A stretch of 64,000 nucleotides of DNA from Acinetobacter brisouioides (GTDB lineage: Bacteria > Pseudomonadota > Gammaproteobacteria > Pseudomonadales > Moraxellaceae): assembly GCF_004331075.1 (NCBI RefSeq), contig NZ_SJNX01000001.1:124001-188000 (forward strand), written 5' to 3'. The notes beneath the pieces were generated by a model. The model saw only the letters and a list, made by a program, of their open reading frames with translations, did not search any database and was not told the DNA's origin. Within the stretch, counting starts at the first letter, position 1. Every line of letters begins with the position of its first letter. Made by a program: the position numbers and the translations under genes. This document shows, one piece after another, positions 7,453-13,685 of this stretch.

Positions 7453-9126
7453 TTAGAAAAAATAAATGTTGTAGTCTTTCTTGGCAGGCTCAGGGTTCAT
7501 GCTCATTAATGCTGTGGCATTCAGTGAAGCAATCAATGGGTCAATCTTGGCAACACCACTTTCCTGTTTGCTGACCATAATTCCATTGCCTTTCATCACG
7601 ATTCGGGCATTGCCAGCAACCCATGTCATCAATGCCAAACCTTGGTGCCAGAGTTCACGACCAGCCAATTTACGTTCTAAGGTCTGTAAATACCCCGCGA
7701 GCTTATAACCTTGAGGGATGCCAATGATTTGCTCCTGTGGAATCCCCACATCGAGCAACCCATCCAGTAACCCGCCAAGCATCAACGGATCTAGCCCGAC
7801 TTTATCTAGCTTTCCACTGTCATAAACTTTCTTGGCAATTACGGATAGCTCAGTAATGTCATCCCCAACATTTTCATAAATTGTCAAACTACCTTCTTTA
7901 ACAAAGTCTAGTAGCTTGGGAGCTTCTGATTTACGACGCTCAAGCACGATTTGGTGACACCAGGCACGATTGTAGAGCAACCATTCCCGTGTCGTTTTAT
8001 GCCGACCTAGAACAGCAAAACCAAGTAAGTCATCCAAACCACCACCATCACCGCCAATTTCAAGCACGTCTGATTGTTCAATGATGTCATCCAGTGTGAT
8101 CTTTCGTGCTTGTTGCAACCAAAACTCTGCACCTGCCCAGCGATTGGCACGTAGATTCAAGCCAATTTCGATGTTCAAGTGTTTGGCCAGAAAATCTCGT
8201 AATGATTCCTCACCTGCATCTTTGACCTTGTTGAACTCTGAAATCAGATATTCAAGATCAACCGATGCGCCTAAGTTTGGATTAGTAATATAGAAATTTT
8301 CAGGCTTTAAATGTTCACCGTCTTCAATGAGCTGTTTTGGAAATTCATAGATCAGCGGAAGAAATGCCTTGTCTTCTTTAATGCCATCCTGAACATCACG
8401 GGCATAGTCCACAAGCTGCTTGAATACCCCACATGGCATTTCATCTGACATGGTAGACAGATAAATTACACAGCCTTCTGGGCGGCTGGCCAAACCACCT
8501 TTGGCTTCACGAAACATAGATTCAGCATTGGCACGTTTACCAAACAGCCAAACCTCATCAATCAAGATGATGGATGCTTTCTTACCTGCAGCTGCATTAC
8601 TTTCCGCAGCAATCACCTTAAGCGTTGCACCAGTACCGAGGTGAGTCACTGTCTTGGTATGTTCAGAAATATTAATCATCGCGCTGAGTTCTTCATCAGC
8701 ACGAATAAAGTCACGAATCGGATTAAAACTGTTGTCTGCAACTTCCTTCGTCGGTGCGAGGATGATCAGCTCCGCTGAAAGTCTATCATTCAAAAGCAGG
8801 GCAACCAGCATCACACCAGCAGCAATCGTGGATTTGGTATTTTTCTTAGAAATTAAAAGAAAAAACTCACGAATCAAACGGCGTTTTGTGCTCGGGTTAT
8901 ATGCTCCAAAGATCGCCCGTACAAACTCAATTACCCATGGCAATGTGACATCGCCCATTTTTGGGCTATCCATAACATCCACAAGAATCAGTTCTTTAAA
9001 AATCCGCTCTGCAACGTCTGCCACCTGAGGAAAGAGTGGCTCACATGGCATTAAAGATTCTTTATTGACGATACGTGTCGCCCAATCTGGGCAAGCCGTC
9101 GTCCAGACTGGTGACATTGAAGACAT
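7453..9126 (-). CDS. terL: Terminase large subunit
   Basis: The 557-aa packaging motor belongs to the Terminase_1 type. The ATPase part shows a Walker-A-like SKKNTKST at residues 93-100, Walker B IILIDE at 186-191, and the coupling stretch YLSTMSDEM. The C-terminal half carries acidic residues suited to a nuclease domain (GGDGGGLDDLLGFAVLGR). With TerS and HNH directly upstream the set matches a cos-type packaging system. It cuts and pumps DNA into the prohead through the portal. The start is MSSMSPVW, three bases after terS. Confidence 0.93.
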   Translation of the reverse strand: MSSMSPVWTTACPDWATRIVNKESLMPCEPLFPQVADVAERIFKELILVDVMDSPKMGDVTLPWVIEFVRAIFGAYNPSTKRRLIREFFLLISKKNTKSTIAAGVMLVALLLNDRLSAELIILAPTKEVADNSFNPIRDFIRADEELSAMINISEHTKTVTHLGTGATLKVIAAESNAAAGKKASIILIDEVWLFGKRANAESMFREAKGGLASRPEGCVIYLSTMSDEMPCGVFKQLVDYARDVQDGIKEDKAFLPLIYEFPKQLIEDGEHLKPENFYITNPNLGASVDLEYLISEFNKVKDAGEESLRDFLAKHLNIEIGLNLRANRWAGAEFWLQQARKITLDDIIEQSDVLEIGGDGGGLDDLLGFAVLGRHKTTREWLLYNRAWCHQIVLERRKSEAPKLLDFVKEGSLTIYENVGDDITELSVIAKKVYDSGKLDKVGLDPLMLGGLLDGLLDVGIPQEQIIGIPQGYKLAGYLQTLERKLAGRELWHQGLALMTWVAGNARIVMKGNGIMVSKQESGVAKIDPLIASLNATALMSMNPEPAKKDYNIYFF

Positions 9127-9129
9127 GGT

Positions 9130-9612
9130 TTAACTCGGTAGCTGACTATTCAAAGTGCCAAATTTCCCAGAATTACTGGCTTTCTTGGCTTCCTCTTCTT
9201 TGGTTTGTTTCTTGCCTTTTTCTGCAACCTTGCCATGGATGTATGGAAGTGCTGCTTTTGCAGCATTGAAACGCAAAAACATATCATTGCCAGCGTTGTT
9301 CATAACATCAATCAAAAACTCCAAAGGGTCATCCTGCGAATACGGATCATCAGGTGGGGCATCCAAATCCTGTTCCGTATTACTCGAGTTAACTTCTTTA
9401 ACTTTTTTAACTTCAGTTTTAGTTAAAGAGCGACCTTCTTTATCAGCCTTTAACTTTTCAATCAGGACAATAATTTCGTGATGTTTTTTTAATTTTGAAC
9501 CTTGTTGCGCTGCTGTTTTTTCTGGGTAACCTGCTGAAATTGCAGCGTCTTTATTACTCGCACCATCAACAATGGCATGAGCAAATTTTTTCATTTTCTC
9601 ATTGATAGCCAT
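9130..9612 (-). CDS. terS: Terminase small subunit
   Basis: The 160-aa protein opens with a helix-turn-helix typical of the Terminase_2 family (EKMKKFAHAIVDGASNKDAAISAGY, cited here in part: residues 5-29, then KTAAQQGSKL). It recognises the packaging site and hands DNA to TerL. Residues about 60-75 are a Lys/Glu/Val stretch encoded by TTAACT hexamers at exact 9-bp spacing, so the gene may carry part of its own recognition site. The stop is 3 bases from the terL start. Confidence 0.85.
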   Translation of the reverse strand: MAINEKMKKFAHAIVDGASNKDAAISAGYPEKTAAQQGSKLKKHHEIIVLIEKLKADKEGRSLTKTEVKKVKEVNSSNTEQDLDAPPDDPYSQDDPLEFLIDVMNNAGNDMFLRFNAAKAALPYIHGKVAEKGKKQTKEEEAKKASNSGKFGTLNSQLPS

Positions 9613-9683
9613 TGCTCGACCTTTAACTAAATTAACTGTTTTTAACTTTTTAACTCCAACGAGTTAACTGCAAAAAGTTAACT
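9389..9683. repeat. TTAACT hexamer array across terS 5' part and upstream, possible packaging site
   Basis: Ten copies of TTAACT (AGTTAA on the coding strand) are seen at 9389, 9398, 9407, 9450, 9623, 9632, 9642, 9650, 9664 and 9678. Four lie inside terS; six lie in 61 bases of non-coding DNA just before it. Spacings of 8 to 14 bases place several copies on one helix face. Terminase recognition sites in other phages lie in or next to terS, so this may be a cosB/pac-like binding site. The role is inference. Confidence 0.55.
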
Positions 9684-9811
9684 CCGCTGAAATGGGAAAT
9701 TTTTTTATGAATGGGATAGGGTGCGGTGTCCGATGGATTTTAAATTTTTAAATTTCTCCTCCCCCCACCATCGACGGCGATAAGCATCTTCTTTCATTGA
9801 TTTACCGTCAT

Positions 9812-10096
9812 TTACAGCCTACTTTCCTTGAATGTCTTCTGCTTATGACATTCAATACACAGTGACCAAAGATTACTTGGGTCATCTGTCCCACCTTGCG
9901 CCGTGTTGACCTTGTGGTCACATTCCAACTCATGTGTGACTCGACCACAGATTTGACAGGCATAACCATCACGCGCATGAATGCTTTCTTTGAGTCTGCG
10001 CCATGGTCTGCCACCTCGACCTTTGCCCCAATTCTTTTTAGGCTCACTCTGCATACGGCGCGGCTGTAGTCTTGGATTCAGTGTTTGTAACTTCAT
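9812..10096 (-). CDS. HNH endonuclease next to terminase genes
   Basis: The 94-aa protein has a clear HNH fold signature: CQIC (residues about 48-51), ECDHKVN with the metal/catalytic histidine, the GGTDDPSNLWSLC stretch and IECHKQK. Four cysteines form the zinc pair. HNH proteins beside TerS/TerL are needed for cos-site cleavage in HK97-type phages and are a constant part of capsid-forming satellites. The N-terminus is very basic (PRLQPRRMQSEPKKNWGKGRGGR). A 200-base non-coding gap with the TTAACT repeats and a C-rich run lies between it and terS. Confidence 0.88.
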   Translation of the reverse strand: MKLQTLNPRLQPRRMQSEPKKNWGKGRGGRPWRRLKESIHARDGYACQICGRVTHELECDHKVNTAQGGTDDPSNLWSLCIECHKQKTFKESRL

Positions 10097-10107
10097 TAGC
10101 TAAAACC

Positions 10108-10323
10108 CTAGTCATCATCCAAGTTACGGCACTGTGGTTCATCATCATCACCAGTGATCTCATCGAGCAGCATGCGAAGCTGTGCAGTTTGATCACTATT
10201 GATTTGAATGAGTTGGTTGTTCTGCTGAATCAGTTGATTAGTCTGTTCCGTCAACAGGTTGTTCTGCTGTAACAGTTGCAAGACAATCGATTGCAAGTTG
10301 CAGTCATTGTTTGCTGTACTCAT
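10108..10323 (-). CDS. Small glutamine/asparagine-rich coiled-coil protein
   Basis: The 71-aa product is almost one helix with heptad-like leucine/isoleucine spacing (LLTEQTNQLIQQNNQLIQ) and an acidic tail (GDDDEPQCRNLDDD). It is co-directional with the HNH gene 11 bases downstream. Short coiled-coil proteins of this kind occur at the head of terminase operons; their function is unknown to me. Confidence 0.6.
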   Translation of the reverse strand: MSTANNDCNLQSIVLQLLQQNNLLTEQTNQLIQQNNQLIQINSDQTAQLRMLLDEITGDDDEPQCRNLDDD

Positions 10324-10382
10324 ACATTGCCTTTAGTTTTTGACGGCGTTCGTCACAGCCTTTGCAGGACATAAACACCTCA

Positions 10383-10470
10383 GAATAAAAAAGAAAAACC
10401 GCACTAACTTTTTCAAGTTAAGTGCGGTCTTATGTGCCGTAATCCGTTCGGCTAAGGAGAATTAAAAAAC
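10383..10470. repeat. Direct repeat copy 1 (about 85 bp)
   Basis: This copy closely resembles 10912-10997: both contain AAAAAAGAAAAACCGCAC, then GCGGTCTTA, then GTGCCGTAATCCGTTC. The two copies flank the 98-aa gene and its upstream region in the same orientation. The copy contains an intact minus-strand terminator. Confidence 0.7.
10387..10428 (-). terminator. Intrinsic terminator inside repeat copy 1
   Basis: ACCGCACT and AGTGCGGT pair, extended by an inner AACTT/AAGTT stem, and a T-rich tract follows on the minus strand. It would stop leftward transcripts before the small coiled-coil gene and the HNH gene. Confidence 0.65.
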
Positions 10471-10485
10471 CACCCGAAGGTGGTT
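10461..10485 (-). terminator. Terminator after the 98-aa gene
   Basis: On the minus strand AACCACC, TTCG and GGTGGTT form a tetraloop hairpin followed by T residues, directly after the gene ending at 10493. Confidence 0.8.
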
Positions 10486-10492
10486 AAAACAT

Positions 10493-10789
10493 TTAAATTC
10501 GTTTTACTGGAGTATTTGGAAAGGCTGTTTGCATATCTGCTATTTTTATAACTTCTTCTGCACCCTCACATTCAATTTCAATTAATGGGCCTAAATTATT
10601 GAAATGGTGCTTTAAATTATTATGAATTCGTTGAACTTCCCCCAAAACTGCATTCAATTGAACAGTAGATTTAAGCGAATACCAATCAACCTCAGCACAT
10701 ATATCTAAGTTTTGATTTTCACGCTCTTCTATAGTGATTTCAATTTCATCTTCTTCATGTTTGAAGATTAGTTTTTCTATTTTCAACAT
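10493..10789 (-). CDS. Hypothetical protein, 98 aa
   Basis: I do not recognise this protein. It is acidic with alternating strands (IEKLIFKHEEDEIEITIEE) followed by a helix (LGEVQRIHNNLKHHFNNL), a size and pattern seen in small accessory phage proteins. It stands alone between two terminators and is flanked by two imperfect 85-bp direct repeats, so it may be a separately acquired cassette. It has its own 300-base upstream region and is AT-rich like the two genes facing away from it. Confidence 0.55.
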   Translation of the reverse strand: MLKIEKLIFKHEEDEIEITIEERENQNLDICAEVDWYSLKSTVQLNAVLGEVQRIHNNLKHHFNNLGPLIEIECEGAEEVIKIADMQTAFPNTPVKRI

Positions 10790-11090
10790 ACATTTTTCTA
10801 CAATTTTTATTATTAACCAATAAACTTTAATGTTTACTATTTTGCCAACTGTATCACATTTTTGTTAAAAAATACTTAAAAATCCATATCAGACGCTTTC
10901 CAAAAATAGTGAGATAAAAAAGAAAAACCGCACCAACTCTCTCAAGCAGCGCGGTCTTAAGTGCCGTAATCCGTTCAGCGAATGAGAATAAAAAAACTAA
11001 ATAAGGAGATCGTTAATTACAATATAGCTTTGCCTACGTAACCATACTAAGATTTAACAGAACAATAACTCTCCACTATGAGGCTACTCG
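10790..11090. other. Intergenic region between divergent accessory genes
   Basis: This 301-base stretch is AT-rich. It holds the upstream region of the 98-aa gene, the second copy of the 85-bp repeat (10912-10997), and the region upstream of the rightward pair at 11091. A GAGG ribosome site is visible at about 11080. I see no further gene. Confidence 0.5.
10912..10997. repeat. Direct repeat copy 2 (about 85 bp, decayed hairpin)
   Basis: This matches 10383-10470 over most of its length, but the long stem is reduced to ACCGC/GCGGT, so the hairpin has decayed. No leftward gene ends immediately before it, which suggests it became separated from its gene by insertion of the rightward pair at 11091-11583 or by duplication. 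Confidence 0.65.
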
Positions 11091-11282
11091 ATGGGATTAA
11101 AAAACATTTTTATTAACTTGATGAATAAATTATTTCAGTTTTGGGAAAAACTTCCTGATGAAACAAAACAAGTCATTATTCAAATGATTATGGAAGCTTA
11201 TGAAAAGATAGTTAGAGCATATTATCAAGCACATCAAAAAAATCAAAATCCAGATCAACAAACTAAACAAAATAAGGCTTAA
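11091..11282 (+). CDS. Hypothetical small helical protein, 63 aa
   Basis: I do not recognise a function. The sequence is one or two amphipathic helices (IFINLMNKLFQFWEKLPDETKQ, given in part: residues 6-25 are mixed aromatic and charged) with a polar Gln/Asn/Lys tail. A GAGG site lies about 8 bases upstream. It reads rightward, against the packaging genes, and is 4 bases from a second rightward gene, so the two form a small moron-like unit. A toxin/immunity or exclusion role is possible but unsupported. Confidence 0.5.
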   Translation: MGLKNIFINLMNKLFQFWEKLPDETKQVIIQMIMEAYEKIVRAYYQAHQKNQNPDQQTKQNKA

Positions 11283-11286
11283 AACT

Positions 11287-11583
11287 ATGTCTAACAAATT
11301 TACTTTCCTCGACTTTATGAATCAAAGTAATTCATCAACTGCATTAGTACCGATAAGTGCAGAAGCAGAAAAACAATTAGTGGAATTAGAGGGATTCAAA
11401 GGTAGACCAAAAGAAATTAAAGAATTTAAAGATAGTGTTAACAGTGATCTAACATCACCTCAAACTTTAGGTGAGATTAGTAATCTTATTGGCGAACCAA
11501 AACCAAACGAAACAGAGGATGAGTTTGTTAAACGCTCCATGGCTAAATTGACTGATTACGTCACGACGAAGTTCTGCAAATAA
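11287..11583 (+). CDS. Hypothetical protein, 98 aa, second gene of a rightward pair
   Basis: I do not recognise the family. It is soluble and polar, with a predicted helix (ISAEAEKQLVELEGF) and a C-terminal helix ending KLTDYVTTKFCK. An AAGG site precedes the ATG. It probably shares a transcript with the 63-aa gene ending 4 bases upstream. Opposite orientation to its surroundings and a low GC content suggest a lysogenic-conversion cassette. Confidence 0.5.
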   Translation: MSNKFTFLDFMNQSNSSTALVPISAEAEKQLVELEGFKGRPKEIKEFKDSVNSDLTSPQTLGEISNLIGEPKPNETEDEFVKRSMAKLTDYVTTKFCK

Positions 11584-11591
11584 TTTGTAAA

Positions 11592-11638
11592 AAAATGGTC
11601 GTGTTTTAATTGCCTTAACAACCAAAATACGACCATCT
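11592..11638. terminator. Hairpin between convergent genes
   Basis: TGGTCGTGTTTT (11596-11607) pairs with AAAATACGACCA (11624-11635) with one mismatch. A T-rich tract follows on the minus strand. It can end the rightward pair and the leftward transcript of the 178-aa gene. Confidence 0.6.
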
Positions 11639-11683
11639 TATAAATACTATAGCTGTATTCCCAAAATAATGGAATAGCAGATT

Positions 11684-12220
11684 TCAAGCGACCTCTTTCA
11701 GATCCTTACGATATTGAGCCACGGCGCTTTCAACTTCCCATCGTGCATTTGTAATTGCCACTTCCATAAGCCTTTCAAAATCACGCCATGTTTTTCGGTA
11801 AGCATCGTATGTCATTTGATGTGCAGAAATACCCGCATAATAAAGTCGCCCTTTACTCGTATAAAACTCGCCAAGCTGTGGCTCTAGCTCAAAATCAATC
11901 ACAAGACGCGCAACCAAATAAGCAAAGCGTTCAAGTTCAATATACTTTGGTTCTAATCCAATTTTATTAGCTTGCCGAATCATAATATTTGCCAAATAGC
12001 TCTGAACAAATAAATAAGCCTCTTTTTCCTTATGTCCCCAAACCAATATACATGCTAGAGCTTTGGCCAGTTTTGTTTCTATTTTGGCAAAGCAAGCGCA
12101 ACGCAACTCCCATGCAGGGATCTCTTTCTCGCCACCACCAAAATTCTGCTGTTCATAATTTACTGACTTTGCACCATGTAAGTGTTGGCTGAGCCATTCT
12201 ATATTTGTAATTTTACTCAT
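11684..12220 (-). CDS. Phage protein of unknown function, possible late regulator
   Basis: The 178-aa soluble protein is mainly helical, with FAYLVARLVIDFELEP in the middle and a C-terminal YRKTWRDFERLMEVAITNARWEVES region. I cannot name its family. Its place directly after the RusA gene and before the packaging genes is where lambda-like phages keep an antiterminator (Q), so a late-gene activator is a reasonable but weak guess. It starts 11 bases after the RusA stop and is co-directional. Confidence 0.6.
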   Translation of the reverse strand: MSKITNIEWLSQHLHGAKSVNYEQQNFGGGEKEIPAWELRCACFAKIETKLAKALACILVWGHKEKEAYLFVQSYLANIMIRQANKIGLEPKYIELERFAYLVARLVIDFELEPQLGEFYTSKGRLYYAGISAHQMTYDAYRKTWRDFERLMEVAITNARWEVESAVAQYRKDLKEVA

Positions 12221-12231
12221 TCATCACCCTC

Positions 12232-12714
12232 TCAAATCTTCATCACACAAATATCAAGTAACCCGCCTTTCACAACTGGACGGGCATTCACTGTTAAACT
12301 TTTCACCTGCGAATCATCTGCAATCAAACCGCATTTGGTTAAGGCATCGAGGCAAGGTTTTAGAATGTTGTCGATGTCACGGATCTTGTTGTCTGGCATG
12401 TGGTAGTTGATCTCAACCCGAACATGTCCGCCATAGTTCACTGGCTGCACAAAGCGTTTGACCACTTCCACAAAATGAATGGCACGTTTGCTGAGTCGTT
12501 TACATGCCTTACCCGAGTCTAGCCAATAGTTGTTGATCGACGGCGGTATAATCTCAATGCTGCAATTCAGCAATTCCCCTGCACTGCATTCATAGGTTTT
12601 GCCTTTGACCAAATACGATGGCAGTTTTGGTACTGGGTCTTTGTTGATTGTTTTTTTATCAGTTTGCGGTTTGTCGAATGCACGGCGATAATTGCCCCAG
12701 TTCGGTTTATTCAT
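12232..12714 (-). CDS. rusA: RusA-type Holliday junction resolvase
   Basis: The 160-aa protein carries the RusA signature: PPSINNYW early, then the acidic catalytic segment PDNKIRDIDNILKPCLDAL and GLIADDSQV with the conserved aspartates. RusA-type nucleases cut four-way junctions; phages use them to resolve replication or recombination intermediates before packaging. The start overlaps the preceding gene by 8 bases, consistent with one early leftward operon running from the Cro-like gene. Confidence 0.88.
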   Translation of the reverse strand: MNKPNWGNYRRAFDKPQTDKKTINKDPVPKLPSYLVKGKTYECSAGELLNCSIEIIPPSINNYWLDSGKACKRLSKRAIHFVEVVKRFVQPVNYGGHVRVEINYHMPDNKIRDIDNILKPCLDALTKCGLIADDSQVKSLTVNARPVVKGGLLDICVMKI

Positions 12715-13159
12715 GCGTTGTCACCCATTCTTCAGTCGTTTTGTGATCGCAGAAAATGCACTCGAAAGAACGCTCTAAATCACCAAATTGTGTTTTTTCA
12801 ACCATGATGTGGTCACAGGCTTGAGGTTCTTCTTTAGGCTCATCACATTTAAGTGCTTGCTCTATTCTTCTATAGCTATGCAAAACTGCACCTTTGATAA
12901 AATCAATATCATCAGTGGTGTCTTCCTCAACAAAACGAATTGCTCCACCTAACTCTCGTAGAGCTGCATCAATCTTGGCTTTATGTTGTTGCTCTCGACT
13001 CAACCAAGCCCACCAAGCGAATGTTCTTTCATATTGCCCACCGCCAGCACGATGATATTGCCCTTCATCCTCCCACCAGTGGTCAAACTCTTCTGCCCAT
13101 ACAGCCTGTTGATCTAGTTCAGCTTGGGTATATGCTCTTAAGTATTCAAACTGACTCAT
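12707..13159 (-). CDS. Hypothetical phage protein with a C-terminal zinc-ribbon-like motif
   Basis: This encodes 150 residues from the ATG at 13159, which overlaps the TGA of a tiny upstream ORF (ATGA). A longer frame to 13237 exists but overlaps that ORF. The N-terminus is rich in aromatic residues (AEEFDHWWEDEGQYHRAGGGQYERTF, in part), as in several phage proteins of unknown function. The C-terminus has ACDHIMVEK and FECIFCDHK, which could bind a zinc ion. Its function is unknown. Confidence 0.6.
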   Translation of the reverse strand: MSQFEYLRAYTQAELDQQAVWAEEFDHWWEDEGQYHRAGGGQYERTFAWWAWLSREQQHKAKIDAALRELGGAIRFVEEDTTDDIDFIKGAVLHSYRRIEQALKCDEPKEEPQACDHIMVEKTQFGDLERSFECIFCDHKTTEEWVTTHE

Positions 13160-13260
13160 AAAAACCCCAACGCATGATTTGTGCTGTAACTTGATGCCCC
13201 TGTAATCAAACAAAAAATGATCAGAATAATCATACAAATCAGAAAATCACGCGGAGTCAT
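13156..13260 (-). CDS. Tiny membrane protein (34 aa), coupled on both sides
   Basis: The frame starts at ATG 13260, overlapping the TGA of the upstream gene (TTATGAC), and ends in a TGA overlapping the next ATG. After MTPRDF comes a hydrophobic helix (LICMIILIIFCLITGA) and a short polar tail. Both-sided ATGA overlaps argue that it is translated. I do not know its role; it could be a small inner-membrane peptide. Confidence 0.5.
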   Translation of the reverse strand: MTPRDFLICMIILIIFCLITGASSYSTNHALGFL

Positions 13261-13685
13261 AAGCAGGACTCCTCATCAGCGATGGCTTGTTTGAGTTGTT
13301 TCAGATTGATAAAACCGTAAGCGCTGTCCAGTTGGTAATTTAAATACGAGCTATCAATCCACGCCCCATCGTCACAAAGCATCAAAGCCTTATCGTCAGG
13401 GTCTCCAGATGATTTTTTGTATTCAACCCCTAATCGGTTTATGTATTCAGATTCGTCACTGTCCACCGATAAAAATACGTCTTTGCAAGCATCCAAACCC
13501 TGACCTTTTTCGATGATCTCATGCGACTGAACCAGGCGTTTTAAATCACTCAGCAAGACATCGTGTTCCGAATCTACATGCGAGTAGTAGGATCCATCGC
13601 TATAGGCGTTGTCCCAGTGTGCATTTTTCACAACCTCCTGTGCTTCACTCCAGCCGTATTTTTTTACAAACGTATTTGCCTTCAT
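13257..13685 (-). CDS. Hypothetical phage protein, 142 aa
   Basis: I recognise no family. The product is acidic and soluble, with a helix beginning WSEAQEVVKNA, a LLSDLKRLVQSHEIIEKG helix, and a C-terminal INLKQLKQAIADEESCL helix. It sits between the replication gene (4-base overlap) and the tiny membrane ORF in the leftward early operon. Confidence 0.55.
   Translation of the reverse strand: MKANTFVKKYGWSEAQEVVKNAHWDNAYSDGSYYSHVDSEHDVLLSDLKRLVQSHEIIEKGQGLDACKDVFLSVDSDESEYINRLGVEYKKSSGDPDDKALMLCDDGAWIDSSYLNYQLDSAYGFINLKQLKQAIADEESCL

Noticed and set aside
11684..12220. Firm assignment as antiterminator Q
   Set aside because: The position fits, but no Q-family motif or zinc-finger cysteines typical of some Q proteins were seen.
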